Positions 11,102 through 23,586 of a DNA stretch of 64,000 bases are shown piece by piece. The DNA comes from Magicicada septendecula (Eukaryota > Arthropoda > Insecta > Hemiptera > Cicadidae), in NCBI GenBank assembly GCA_034769895.1, contig CM068367.1:320403662-320467661 (forward strand). Reading direction: 5' to 3'. Made by a program: the position numbers and the translations under genes. Below the pieces are notes generated by a model. It saw nothing but the letters and a program-made list of their open reading frames with translations, was not told the origin of the DNA and did no database searches. Positions within the stretch are counted from its first letter, which is position 1; each line of letters begins with the position of its first letter.

Positions 11102-12780
11102 ATCGGTATGGAGAACCATACATGACTTCCATATTCTAAGATTTATATTTAAAATCATTTTCAGCCAAACAACCAGGCTGTGTCTTACCTGCCTTTTTAT
11201 TGCTGTATTAAATGAAAAATATTATATTACATTAAAATGAAAAAATTATAATTTTATTGCCTGGCAACAAAATTATTTTATTTTTAACAATTACCATTGT
11301 TTCAAAAAGTTTAAATAAATTTTCAAGTACTTTACTCTTGTTAAAACGTAAAAGGTTGCAGGTAAACTACCCCTTCCCCTTAACCGATCTTCACCAAAAT
11401 CGAAAGTCATTGAGACCTCTACAATTCAGGGACGTATGCAAAAAATTATTTCATTCTGTTTGAATTTGCGGCTGTTATCGTTTGCCATAGAAAATACGCT
11501 TGATAAAAAAACGTTGCAGGTAAACTACCCCTTCCCCTTAACCGATATTCACCAAAAACAATAGGTCTTGAGTACTCTACAAATCAGGGCTGTATGCAAA
11601 ACATTATTTGATTCTGTTTGAATTTGCGGCTGTTATAGTTTGCCATAGAAAATACCCTTGTTAAAAAAACGTTGCAGGTAAACTACCCCTTTCCCTCAAC
11701 CGATCTTCACCAAAAACAATAGGTCTTGAGAAATCTACAATTCAGGGCTGTATGCGAAACATTATTTGATTCTGTTTGAATTTGCGGCTGTTATCGTTTG
11801 CCAAAAAAAAAAAATTTCCCTTGATAAAAAAAACCGTTGCAGGTAAACTACCCCTTCCCCTCAACCGATCTTCACCAAAAACAATAGGTCGCGAGTACTC
11901 TACAAATCAGGGCTGTATGCAAAAAATTATTTGATTCTGTTTGAATTTGCGGCAGTTGTCGTTTGCCATAGAAAATACGCATGATAAAAAACGTTGCTGG
12001 TAAACTACCCCTTCCCCTCAACCGATCTTCACCAAAAACAATAGGTCTTGAGTACTCTACAAATCAGGGCTGTATGCAGAAAATTATTTGATTCTGTTTG
12101 AATTTGCGGCTGTTATCGTTTGCCATAGAAAATACCCTTGTTAAAAAAACGTTGTAGGTAAACTACCCCTTTCCCTTAACCGATCTTCACCAAAAACAAA
12201 AGGTCTTGAGAACTCTACACTTTAGGGCTGTATGCAAATAATCTTTTCATTCTGTTTGAATTTGCGGCTGTTATCGTTTGCCATAGGAAACACCCTTGTT
12301 AAAACATAAAACGTTACAGGTAAACTACCCCTTTCCCTTAACCGATCTTCACCAAAAACAATAGGTCTTGAGAACTCTACAATTCAGGGCTGTATGCGAA
12401 ACATTATTTGATTCTGTTTGAATTTGCGGCTGTTATCGTTTGCCAAACAAACAAAATTTCCCTTGCTAAAAAAAAAACCGTTGCAGGTAAACTACCCCTT
12501 TCTCTCAACCGATCTTCACCAAAAACAATAGGTCGCGAGAACTCTGCAAAACCGGACTGTATGCAAAAAATTATTTGATTCTGTTTGAATTTGCGGCAGT
12601 TATCGTTTGCCATAGAAAAAAAATCTATAGACAGACAGACAGACACACAGACACACAGACACTTTTCGGAAAACGACTTTTTTTCATGTTTTGAGTGTAG
12701 TAGAATCAGAATCTGCAATAATCTCGAACACGATTTTTTTTGCCATCACCATACTTCCATTCCTTAAGGAATATGGAAGT
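11102..12780 (-). mobile_element. Helentron-like element E1 with tandem units
   Basis: Minus orientation. The 3' end is at 11102 (ATCGGTATGG-AGAA-CCATAC hairpin, then GACTTCCATATTC). The 5' end is at 12780 (ACTTCCATATTCCTTAAGG on the minus strand). Between them lie a 3' block (11130-11350), about eight ~160-bp units each with GAATTTGCGGCTGTTATCG and ACTACCCCTTCCCC, and a GACA/CACA tract (12626-12662) that is GTCT on the element's own strand. The 12-mer ACTTCCATATTC near the 5' end is the exact inverted repeat of GAATATGGAAGT near the 3' end. Subterminal inverted repeats, GTCY microsatellite, internal minisatellite and 3' hairpin together match Helentron-type non-autonomous elements such as DINE-1. 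No ORF, so it would depend on a helper. Confidence 0.68.
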
Positions 12781-12956
12781 AAAAAGAGATGACAGAGAAA
12801 CGACAACTTTAACCGAATGGTCAAAGACCATTTTAGGATACCTACACTTGCGCGTGTGAATTTTTAGTTGACATCTTCAAAGTATTCAGTAGCTACGTTT
12901 TACGTATTCGTCATACTTTCCACACTTCACTTAGTGTCACTTAACATGAATTTTTT
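12781..12956. other. Unique spacer between inverted Helentron-like elements
   Basis: About 176 bp between the 5' ends of E1 (minus) and E2 (plus). It shows no similarity to the repeats, so the flanking elements form a large inverted repeat (arms up to about 1.7 kb) with a short centre. Confidence 0.8.
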
Positions 12957-14084
12957 ACTTCCATATTCCTTAAGGAATGGAAGTATGGTGATGGCAAAAA
13001 AAATCGTGTTCGAGATTATTGCAGATTCTGATTCTACTACACTCAAAACATGAAAAAAAGTCGTTTTCCGAAAAGTGTCTGTGTGTCTGTCTGTCTGTCT
13101 GTGTGTCTGTGTGTCTGTCTGTCTGTCTATCTGTAGATTTTTTTTCTATGGCAAACGATAACTGCCGCAAATTCAAACAGAATCAAATAATTTTTTGCAT
13201 ACAGCCCGGTTTTGCAGAGTTCTCGCGACCTATTGTTTTTGGTGAAGATCGGTTGAGGGAAAGGGGTAGTTTACCTGCAACGGTTTTTTTTTAGCAAGGG
13301 AAATTTTGTTTGTTTGGCAAACGATAACAGCCGCAAATTCAAACAGAATCAAATAATGTTTCGCATACAGCCCTGAATTGTAGAGTTCTCAAGACCTATT
13401 GTTTTTGGTGAAGATCGGTTAAGGGAAAGGGGTAGTTTACCTGTAACGTTTTATGTTTTAACAAGGGTATTTCCTATGGCAAACGATAACAGCCGCAAAT
13501 TCAAACAGAATGAAAAGATTATTTGCATACAGCCCTAAATTGTAGAGTTCTCAATACCTTTTGTTTTTGGTGAAGATCGGTTAAGGGAAAGGGGTAGTTT
13601 ACCTACAACGTTTTTTTAACAAGGGTATTTTCTATGGCAAACGATAACAGCCGCAAATTCAAACAGAATCAAATAATTTTCTGCATACAGCCCTGATTTG
13701 TAGAGTTCTCAAGACCTATTGTTTTTGGTGAAGATCGGTTGAGGGAAAGGGGTAGTTTACCTGCAACATTTTTTTAACAAGGGTATTTTTTATGGCAAAC
13801 GATAACAGCCGCAAATTCAAACAGAATCAAATAATGTTTTGCATACAGCCCTGATTTGTAGAGTACTCAAGACCTATTGTTTTTGGTGAAGATCGGTTAA
13901 TGGGAAGGGGTAGTTTACCTGCAACATTTTTTTATCAAGCGTTTTACTTCCATATTCCTTAAGGAATGGAAGTATGGTGATGGCAAAAAAAATCGTGTTC
14001 GAGATTATTGCAGATTCTGATTCTACTACACTCAAAACATGAAAAAAAGTCGTTTTCCGAAAAGTGTCTGTGTGTCTGTCTGTG

Positions 14085-14115
<31 letters not shown>

Positions 14116-15833
14116 AGATTTTTTTCTATGGCAAACGATAACTGCCGCAAATTCAAACAGAATCAAATAATTTTTTGCATGCAGCCCTGATTTGCAGAGT
14201 ACTCGCGACCTATTGTTTTTGGTGAAGATCGGTTGAGGGAAAGGGGTAGTTTACCGGCAACGGTTTTTTTTTAGCAAGGGTAATTTTGTTTGTTTGGCAA
14301 ACGATAACAGCCGCAAATTCAAACAGAATCAAATAATGTTTCGCATACAGTCCTGAATTGTAGAGTTCTCAAGATCTGTTGATTTTGGTGAAGATCGGTT
14401 AAGGGAAAGGGGTAGTTTACCTGTAACGTTTTATGTTTTAACAAGGGTATTTCCTATGGCAAACGATAACAGCCGCAAATTCAAACAGAATCAAAAGATT
14501 ATTTGCATACAGCCCTAAATTGCAGAGTTCTCAAGACCTATTGTTTTTGGTGAAGATCGGTTGAGGGAAAGGGGTAGTTTACCGGCAACGTTTTTTTAAC
14601 AAGGGTATTTTCTATGGCAAACGATAACAGCCGCAAATTCAAACAGAATCAAATAATGTTTTGCATACAGCCCTGATTTGTAGAGTACTCAAGACCTATT
14701 GTTTTTGGTGAAGATCGGTTAAGGGGAAGGGGTAGTTTACCTGCAACGTTTTTTTATCAAGCGTATTTTCTATGGCAAACGATAACAGCCGCAAATTCAA
14801 ACAGAATCAAATAATTTTGTGCATACGTCCCTGAATTGTAGAGGTCTCAATGACTTTCGATTTTGGTGAAGATCGGTTAAGGGGAAGGGGTAGTTTACCT
14901 GCAACTTTTTACGTTTTAACAAGAGTAAAGTACTTGAAAATTTATTTAAACTTTTTGAAACAATGGTAATTGTTAAAAATAAAATAATTTTGTTGCCAGG
15001 CAATAAAATTATAATTTGTTTATTTTAATGTAATATAATATTTTTCATTTAATACAGCAATAAAAAGGCAGGTAAGACACAGCCTGGCTGTTTGGCTGAA
15101 AATTATTTTAAATATAAATCTTAGAATATGGAAGTCATGTATGGTTCTCCATACCGATATTTTACTTTTTCTATGGCAAACGATAACAGCCGCAAATTCA
15201 AACAGAATCAAATAATATTTTGCATACAGCCCTGAAATGTAGAGTTCGCAAGACCTATTGTTTTTGGTAAAGATCGGTTGAGGGAAAGGGGTAGTTTACC
15301 TGCAACGTTTTTTTTTAACAAGGGTATTTTCTATGGCAAACGATAACAGCCGCAAATTCAAACAGCATCAAATAATGTTTTGCATACAGTCCTGATTTGT
15401 AGAGTACTCAAGACCTATTGTTTTTGGTGAAGATCGGTTAAGGGGAAGGGGTAGTTTACCTGCAACATTTTTTTATCAAGCGTATTTTCTATGGCAAACG
15501 ATAACAGCCGCAAATTCAAACAGAATCAAATAATTTTTTGCATACATCCCTCAATTGTAGAGGTCTCAAGGACTTTCGATTTTGGTGAAGATCGGTTAAG
15601 GGGAAGGGGTAGTTTACCTGCAACCTTTTACGTTTTAACAAGAGTAAAGTACTTGAAAATTTATTTAAACTTTTTCAAACAATGGTTGGTTTATTGCCAA
15701 GCAATAAAATTAAAATTTTTTCATTTTAATGTAAATCATGTATAAGAGAAAATATATCGCGCTTGGCAGGCGATATTAAGATTTAAATATAAATCTTAGA
15801 ATATGGAAGTCATGTATGGTTCTCCATACCGAT
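12957..15833 (+). mobile_element. Helentron-like element E2 (outer), carrying nested E3
   Basis: Begins ACTTCCATATTCCTTAAGG at 12957, followed by GGAATGGAAGTATGGTGATGGC. A GTCT/GTGT tract follows (about 13074-13131), then units of about 160 bp sharing GGCAAACGATAACAGCCGC and GGGGTAGTTTACC. The run is broken at about 13945 by a complete relative (E3) and resumes at 15159 for three more units. It then ends in a 3' block with GAATATGGAAGTCATGTATG and the hairpin GTATGG-TTCT-CCATAC at 15817-15833. The first unit after the GTCT tract reads AACTGCCGC where most later units read AACAGCCGC, so units keep position-specific variants. No protein-coding gene; short ORFs in the units are shadows of the repeat. 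Confidence 0.7.
13946..15158 (+). mobile_element. Helentron-like element E3, nested in E2
   Basis: A complete family member: 5' ACTTCCATATTCC at 13946, GTCT tract (about 14065-14114), five ~160-bp units, a 3' block with AATACAGCAATAAAAAGGCAGG, subterminal GAATATGGAAGT and the CCATACCGAT end at 15158. On both sides lie parts of another unit of E2 (ATCAAGCG before, TTTTTCTATGGCAAACG after), showing E3 entered an existing unit. Its 3' block matches E1's inverted one almost base for base, so E1 and E3 share a recent parent. Confidence 0.7.
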
Positions 15834-18420
15834 TTTTTCTTTTGTAACATTCCAGTAAAATTTAAATAACTTGTTATTTAGTTGTGGCTCCAAAAGTATA
15901 CGGTTTCGGAGGAAGAACTCGAAGAGAATATTTAGAGCACGATTTTACTCACTTTCCATGTTTCCTGTAAATATAAGTTCACTCAATATTTAGAATGGAC
16001 GTAAACAGTTTCCTGAAGTGCGGTAGAACAAAAAACGTTTGGAAAGATGGTAATCACGAAATGGTAAACTGGTAACAGGGTACTGGCAACCAGAAATTTA
16101 AATAGGGTAATTTGTAAAGACAGAATAAAATGGCAGCCATGTAAGGAGAGGAATGGCCAGTGGTCTTACATAATTAGACAATCGTGAAGCCTCGTGACGA
16201 CAAATTCTTGTGGCTTCCTCAGTCGGCGTGGAGGTCCCAACTTCTTTAGATTTTCTGTGACAATCACATGACACTGCGCATTGTGAGGGTCGAAATCACC
16301 ATATAGATTACAAAATAAACACCCTTTACTCAAAATCCAAGAATATTTTTCACTTTCTACGATTTTTCTTCTTTATTTTGTTTGCTAATACGATATTCAA
16401 GCAGAACATAAGGTTTACACCTAATCAGTATGAAAAATATATCAAACATGATACCCAACCGTACTGAACCTGATGTTGCTAACACAGTTCAACGAACTTC
16501 TAAGTCTGGTAACATTTAATTATTTATACGTAAATAAAACGTAGGAATGGGGAACTATTACTATTTCAGTACAAACAAATCTGTGTTCCAACACCCGCTG
16601 AGAAATTTTCATTAAAAATAATTATTTAATCTCTGATGACTAAAGAGGAAATAAATAACCATGTAACGTGTAAACATGTAAAAGCCAAATCGACTGTACA
16701 AATTTTTGTTAAAAAAAGATTGGTGTCCAGTCAATTAAGACTCGATAATATAGAAATGAATATTGTATACGTCTAAGTGATGACATAAGGACAACATTAT
16801 TTTAACAGAAAGTATATTTATTTTAACAAGAAAAAAAGCAGGCACCCAAAATTAATTTTTAACTTTAACAAACAAATGTAAAGAAAATTTAACAAACAAA
16901 TAAGAATTGTAAATTTGATCTTTCTTTTTGGGAACTAACAATTTAAGGAAGAAAGATTATAACAAAGGCTTAAACCTCTTCTCATGACAAACTTAAGTAT
17001 GTGAATAAGACAAAAGTAAGTCAAAGAAAATCCTACAGATTCTTTTATACCAATACGATTTTAATCAATGTGTAATTTTCCTCTTGAAATAAGTTATATT
17101 TACTTGCTACTTAGTTCGATGGTGCGAATTCTATTTTTAAACGGAGTTATAATTACCAACGTAGAATAATAAAGTCTATAACTCATGGAACCCAGAAAGG
17201 TGCAGGAATCTTTAGTGTGGAAAACGGCTAAGCGATCTAAAGAAATTATTTCAGCTTGGTGATCTTACGTTGCACGGAGTAAGCACGTTTACGGACAAAT
17301 AAAGTAACTTCATAACAGTCACGGATACTAGAATCAACTCATACAGCACAGAAAGATTTGTATTACTGTAAGTGCGATTTAGAAACCAACGTGTAGCAAA
17401 AGTCGGATTTATTTATTATGGCGGTATGTAATTAAATAATCTGATATTATATCAATCGATAATGTAAAAAGTACATTAATAAATTAAATTGAACGTAAAT
17501 AGTTAGCGGCATTTTATAGCTTTGTAAATTACGTAGGATACTGGAAAGGTTTGTGTCTACCATTTCGCAGAACAAGCCGTTTTTCAGGCATTAGGAATGG
17601 ACAGTTTGACTACGTTACGAGAAAATATCAGTGTGGGTTGGTGTTCGCGTGGGCCTCGGGACATTTTCCAAAGTGGCTTAGAAATAGTAGAGCCTGTTTT
17701 GAAAAAGTGCTTTTATAACGGACAATAAAAACTAGCAAAAACTATGTTTATTCCACAAAAAGTACAACGAATTATAGACGCTTTCGCCAAACAAGAATAA
17801 AAACTTTCAAAATAAAGCTGAAGAGCTGATGTTAGAATGATTAGGAATACAATTCTGTAACCACGATAAATGATATTGTAGTGTTCATTACCGACAGACC
17901 ACTGGATAATTTCTTTTCAACTTTTGTAGGAAAGAAAGTGAAACATCATTAAACGAATTACTATTTCTTTTAACAATTTCATATTTTTAAACGTGGTGTG
18001 AATTTCGTATTCGTTAAGAAATAATATAATTTTATACGCGATTTTATTACGCAAACGACGCCCTTTAATATATTCGAAATAAATAATACACATATAATAA
18101 CTTCAAGCACGTTTTGTAAACACATGATATGTACTTCCCAAATTATAGTTCTGACAGCCTCAGCTTGTTAAGTAATTTTTGTATATTCGTATCACACAAA
18201 ACAACTTATTTAAATGTAACTAAGTAAAAATTCATTATTTAGCAGTAAATAAGTATAGTTTACTCTTTTATGGTTGTAATTGTGGTTCCATAAAGTTAAC
18301 GATTACAAAATGACAAGAAAATAGGCCGAAAGCTTTTTACTCACTTCGAACTGCTCCATTATTATGTTAAGTAATTGTTTACGGAACGTTTATATGGAAG
18401 TAAAACGCTGATATTATTAT
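15834..18420. other. Anonymous AT-rich intergenic DNA
   Basis: No ORF with recognisable domains, no terminal repeats and no RNA gene were found on either strand. No duplication elsewhere in the window. A poly-AT stretch precedes 18420. Confidence 0.6.
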
Positions 18421-19240
18421 TATTATCACGACTAATATAGTGATTATTTTTCTAGTGCTGCGTATTCACAAGAGAAAATGGCACTGGAGATGGAACTCGG
18501 GGAGTTCAGGCCCGAGAGAGTAGTTGAGATTATGCTTCAAGACAAGGTGGAATGGCACCGCATTTCTCCATTTGGGACTTACTAGAAAAGCAAAGACAGG
18601 CCCAACTTGCACCCATCGGGCAGTAGAAGGTAAGGGACAATTAGAAGGAGCTCGATAATGGCGCAATAGGCTCCATCCTGAAGTTATAAGCTAAATGAAG
18701 CTTGAAGGATGGATATATATATTGCGACAATTAATACAAGCATATGCTGTAATGTGCATGTATTAAATAAAATAAATATTTAAATTAATTTTAGTAATAT
18801 GTAATAGACAAGCAGGTGTGAAATTGGAAGCTGAATTATAAACAGGAATCAACAGGAACATCACACAATTGCCGCTGAGAGCGTGTACACAAGTAAATAG
18901 TGTGTGTGCGTGAAGCCTGTTCAAGCCTGAAAGTTTGCAATCTCACCCCAATAGATGCTAAATTAAAGTTTTATTTAATTATAAGCAAACCGTAAATATT
19001 AGAAACAGTGTAAAGACTTCTAAAAATGCATAAAAAACAGACACGTGTGCAATGCGAATTCTATGTAATTATGACGTTCAGTGCGAATTCTGTGCGATTT
19101 TTAGAGCATAGTAATTACACTAATGATGCGATCATTATGATAATTACGTATAATATGTGTAATTAAATTAGACAATGTTAGATCACCTTTAAATTCGCAT
19201 TAGACATTGCAATTGGCAAAAATGTGCGAATATGTGAAAT
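18421..19240. other. Anonymous DNA with a GC-richer 250-bp segment
   Basis: Bases 18450-18720 are clearly richer in G+C than their surroundings and may be an exon or an unknown repeat. Neither strand gives a protein I recognise and stops are frequent. The rest (18720-19240) is AT-rich with nothing identifiable. Confidence 0.4.
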
Positions 19241-20475
19241 TGGACGAGAGTGGGGGAACAGACGCCGTGGACAGCTTCTGACCTGCAGAATTCTGTGACG
19301 ACAGGTGTGGTTTTTTTGGTGAATATAAATACGAGCCCAGGAGAGCCAAATTTACTCTTCAATCAGTTTTCAATTGCAGCGGTACGCTATGTCCGTCAGA
19401 GACGCGAAATTTTAATTACTTCAGACATAGCTAGACGCTATGTCCAATATCGACAAGATCTTTTATTTATAAACTGTAAAGTATAACGGACAATATGTTA
19501 GTTCAAGTAATAAAAGAAAGAAAGGTAACTACAATTATCGGACGTCTACACACAGTCTACAACTACAAACATCAACACTCTAGACAGATGGTGAGAGAAT
19601 ATCAAGCAGAGGAACGATACGCAGAGCAACAGAGCGGTTTATATAACAACAGCAGCCGAGTCAGAGCAACACGTCATTCCATTCTACAGCCAGCCGATGG
19701 GACCATGAAGGACGAGTGACTGGAGGACGACCAGTGGAACCAGAAACGGAAGAGGATATCCAATAGAAGAGGACCGACAGATCACTGGAGGACATGGGAC
19801 AATCTGCAGAATTGAGGTGACGAAAAACCAATTTATAATTATGAAAGAATAAAGACATTGAAAGACATTATTAAAAAAATTTTTAAATTAAAGAAAAATT
19901 ATGTAGACAGAGATAAGAGAATGTAATTTAACTGTAATACGAATGTTCTTTAATGATGACCAGTTAATTTAAAGATAATTTAAATCCTTGCTTGGAGAAT
20001 TAACAATTGATTTAATAAATTTAATTTTTTATTGAAAGCATATAAAGTAAAGTAATTGGAAATATAGAAGAAGACTAACGATTCAATAAGTTTCTTTAAA
20101 ATGATTATAAAGCCGTAAGATGTATGTCAAGTATAGAAAAATAATGTGAATAAGAACAAATTTATAAAGCGCACATTCAGACTGAGTAGTCGAGAATTTA
20201 TAGTATAACGAAGAAATGTTTAACATAGAATTGCTAATATAAGACATGATATAAAATCTAATTTATGATGAGTATACGGCAACAAAGAAACATTGAAATC
20301 ATAGATAATGAATATTTTATGGCGAAGTAAATATTATTATTATATTATTATTTTTTATTTATTTTTTGTTTGTTTGAATAAAGAAATGAAAACATGTTAC
20401 GATTCCTAAAAGGACTACTCTTATTATAATTACACTTGAACTCCAACTATACATACACGGTATCAGCAATGTTGT
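19241..20475 (+). repeat. Possible solo LTR or retroelement end
   Basis: A GC-richer promoter-like start (TATAAATA at 19324-19331, TCAGTT at 19363-19368) is followed by about 1 kb without a gene. Then come AATAAA at 20377-20382 and GGTATCAGCAATG at 20459-20471, the last resembling the initiator-Met-tRNA primer site (TGGTATCAGAGC) of copia-type elements. The TATA-to-initiator spacing (about 41 bp) is longer than usual. There is no second LTR copy in the window, so the ends are guesses. Confidence 0.25.
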
Positions 20476-20603
20476 ATGAATGTAAACACAGCACAAATTA
20501 ATTTACTATTGTGTTGGTAAAATTTTGGTGCTCCAAAATCGTGGGGCTCCACAAAATAAATTATATTAAATAATTTGTGTCGTTGTAATATATAATAGGA
20601 TTG

Positions 20604-20795
20604 CTAAAGATAGTGCCGTCTCCCTTCCTTCAACCTGGCTTTCCAATTCTCCCGATGGTCCCATTGTCCTTCCTCAAGTCCTATACGTTGCATAGATTCA
20701 TCCACTTCGTCCCTCCAAGATCTTCTCGGTCTTCCCCTTTTTCTCCTTCCTAATGGACTCCATTCCGTCAATGGACTCCATATAAACAAAAACAC
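20604..20795 (-). pseudogene. LINE ORF2 C-terminal tail
   Basis: Minus-strand translation contains RRKRGRPRRSWRDEVDESMQ and, further on, GQWDHRENWKARLKEGRRH. The basic GRPRR-W-D block followed by W-R-LKEGRR is typical of the extreme C-terminus of many arthropod LINE ORF2 proteins. Only about 60 codons remain and the rest of ORF2 is absent. It abuts the Tigger relic at about 20790. Confidence 0.7.
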
Positions 20796-22123
20796 ACTTT
20801 GTGTTCATTAAAAGACAAACTAGAAGTTTTAAGACGTTTGGATAACAGCAAAAGTGCATGAAATTATCTGCTGAATTTGGCATTGGAAATGCAACCATTA
20901 TGGACTGGTGAACAACCGTGCTAAGATCGAGCAGTTTTGTGCATCATCTTCAGCTGATTGTATTGAAAAACGCCAGACCTCAAAGTTTCACAATTTAACA
21001 AGCTCGATGAGGCAATTTTTATGGATTCCCTGGAGAGAGGCTCCGTTAAATAGCCACTTATCAAGGAAAAGGCACTTCACCTTACTAAGCTAATGAATGG
21101 AGATGTGTCATTGAACACCAGCACAGGATGGCTAGATTTATGGAAAAAAAGGAATGGCATATGTGAGTTATCTGTTACTGGTGAACGATTATCAGCTGAT
21201 CAGGCTGCAGCCGCAAAGTACATAAGTGAATTTGCTGATGTGGTTGCAGTAGGAAACTGTTCACCACAGAAAGTGCATTTGCCCCCGTAATGCCGACGAG
21301 ACTGGACTAAATTTTAAGGCACGTCCAAAGAAAAGCTTAGCCTCCAAAAAAGAAGAAAGTGCACCTGGCTTCAAAATGAGTAGGAACATGCAACTGTTTT
21401 AGCATGTAGTAATGCAGAACCAGCTGTAATGTTGTGTGCGTATGTGATTCTTAACATGCATTAACGAGGCTGTTCCAGATTCACCAGTCCGTGCGCACTG
21501 TGTTCAATGCCTCAAGCAATTACGCTCTAGTGTTTTCTAGTAGTGTTGATGGGTATTATGGATTATTCAAGAATCTCAGCGGGGTATAAATATAAGCATT
21601 CAGCAACGCTTAGGACAGTTAAAGTGGCAATTTATTCTTTGAGGTTGGAGTTATTGACAGGCGATTTACACAGTGTATTTCAAGTGATGTATTAGTAAAA
21701 AGTGATTATAGTGTGGAATTCTTTATAGTTAACATTATTATTTGTGTAGACAGATTAACTTGAATTGTTGTACGAGAATAATCTTGTTGAATAACTTGTT
21801 GATTACAAACTGTTAATTGTGATAACTAAAGCTGGTTTTTAATGACTTTATTGGTGTCTTGTATTTTGTTTTCCACTGTGCCATATTGTGATCAGTAGAC
21901 CGTCGTAACTATACAGTAATTGTTACAAAAGTGTAGAACTGCACATATACTATTTACACAATGATTTTCAAATGTTTTATTATTACTCTGTAAAAAATAC
22001 AGTCAGGCTTTTGTTATAAAGTGTATTTTTCCTTTTCAGAACCTTTTTTATTTCACTGAATATGGGTTTCGGATTAACCAGACTTTCAGATTAATGTGTT
22101 TCAGATTAGGAGGACTCTACTGG
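20790..22123 (+). pseudogene. Tigger/pogo-type transposase relic with 3' terminal repeat
   Basis: Plus-strand pieces in several frames: a helix-turn-helix start (LKDKLEVLRRLDNSKS, FGIGNATIMDW), the CENP-B-like second DNA-binding part (LMNGDVSLNTSTGWLDLWKK, RNGICELSVTGERLSADQAA) and the first catalytic region near 21289 (NADETGLNFK, then FKMSRN and CSNAEPAVM). This is the jerky/Tigger order. Several frameshifts and stops are present, and the second Asp and the third acidic residue are missing, so it is inactive. Sequence near 22080-22123 ends in GGAGGACTCTACTGG followed by TA, which reads as the 3' terminal inverted repeat plus a TA target site. No matching 5' terminal repeat was found; the 5' end appears replaced by the LINE tail. 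Confidence 0.82.
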
Positions 22124-23586
22124 TATTAGATTTATGCCATTAGAGAACTACAAGTTTTACAATTTGTACTGAATCTCTGTCTTATTTTATTATGGAATAA
22201 AGTTTGTTGGAGTAACTATACAAGTAATAATGTACTGATTTTGTACAGTTGATCTTAACTGTTGTTAAATTTTTAATCGAATTTGAACATATATGCTATA
22301 TAGTAACATTTAATTAAAACTTAATCATATATCCATTTCATAATCAGATGGCCTTCAGATCACTCAATGCTGGTATATCGTGGTCACATACCTTATAAAA
22401 CCTGGAATAAGTTCATGTAACAGGTTATATCTGATAATGGATCTCTGTCAATTACAAGCAGTGTGAATGACAAGGTTTCGATTTCAATTTTAATTAAATA
22501 CAATATAATTTATTAAAGTCAAACAAAATTTAATATACATAGCTGTTTTAGCATTCTTTAAAAAATTAATCATTTATATTAAATAATAACAAACATGTAG
22601 AAATTTAAAACTTTAACTTTATTTTTCTCAAAACTGGTTAGAACCATTTCATTCTAAGGGAACAAGTAAGCCACAATCAAGACATTAAAATCCTGTCTAC
22701 TAAAGTTTTGCCAAAATCTTGAGTCTACTAGAATCAAAATAAAAAAATATGCAATTTCTACAGTGATTTTTAATAGAGAAGACATTAATATGGATAATTC
22801 AGCCTTTAGATATAAAATGCGCATCAATTTGTAAAGCATGCTGATTTTAGAATAACTATCAAAGTAACAAATGTCAACAACTAATGTTAGTGGAAAAAAA
22901 TTGACTACAAATTTTAATTAAGTTGTGCCTCTAGAGTGAATAATGATAGGTTTTTGGTAACAAAAAGGATAAACTACAAGAGAATAAATTAAATGGGAGG
23001 ATACTGTGTAGAGAAATAACACACAGATCAGCAAACAAGAGCTGATAATTCGATCAGTTCGCAGGGATTCAACATATTCAATCCAACATGAATCAGGACA
23101 TACGGTCATCCACACATACTCATTACTGAATCTTTTACAATTACTCACACATGATGGCAACAACAATGGACAAAACAATCTTTTGGTGTAGTCACTGTGC
23201 ATGGAGACAGTAGAAAAAATATCTCAGAAGTAATGCTTAGCATTATCTTTATTATAGTGAAATTACAACAGTTAATTACAGCATAACTGTATTACAAATA
23301 TACAATATAAAATACACATATAACATTCATTACATGCATCATTATTGTAAATGAAAACTATTACTAGTCTTCATAACATAATTTTTAGAAATCTTATTAC
23401 AGCTTTAAATTTATGACTTTACTAGATAACTGTCAACAATTTGTAGTATCCATTGTAAAAAACTGATGTCCACGCAAATTGTTGCAAAAACTAGTTGCAA
23501 ACTAGCTTATACAGTTTATATTATAAGCTACATTTTAAATTATTTTGTTATTTCCACTAGCATTGTGGACAAGACCATGTTTTATT
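22124..23586. other. Anonymous AT-rich DNA downstream of aldo-keto reductase
   Basis: No recognisable gene. The part nearest 23586 is the likely 3' UTR and polyadenylation zone of the minus-strand reductase gene. A minus-strand ORF at 22918-23202 has no recognisable domain. Confidence 0.55.

Noticed and set aside
11250..15700. CRISPR-like regular repeats
   Set aside because: Repeats are about 160 bp and adjoining, with no short spacers, in eukaryotic DNA next to transposon ends.
13140..15745. Repeated open frames giving similar 60-100 residue peptides with NDNCRKFKQNQ
   Set aside because: They are the same frame of the ~160-bp minisatellite, end at random points and the unit length is not a multiple of three; no start context or domain.
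18466..18666. Minus-strand 66-codon ORF in a GC-richer segment
   Set aside because: No recognisable domain and no splice or start evidence; kept only as anonymous DNA.
22918..23202. Minus-strand 94-codon ORF downstream of the reductase
   Set aside because: No recognisable motif; lies where the 3' UTR or flank of the reductase gene is expected.
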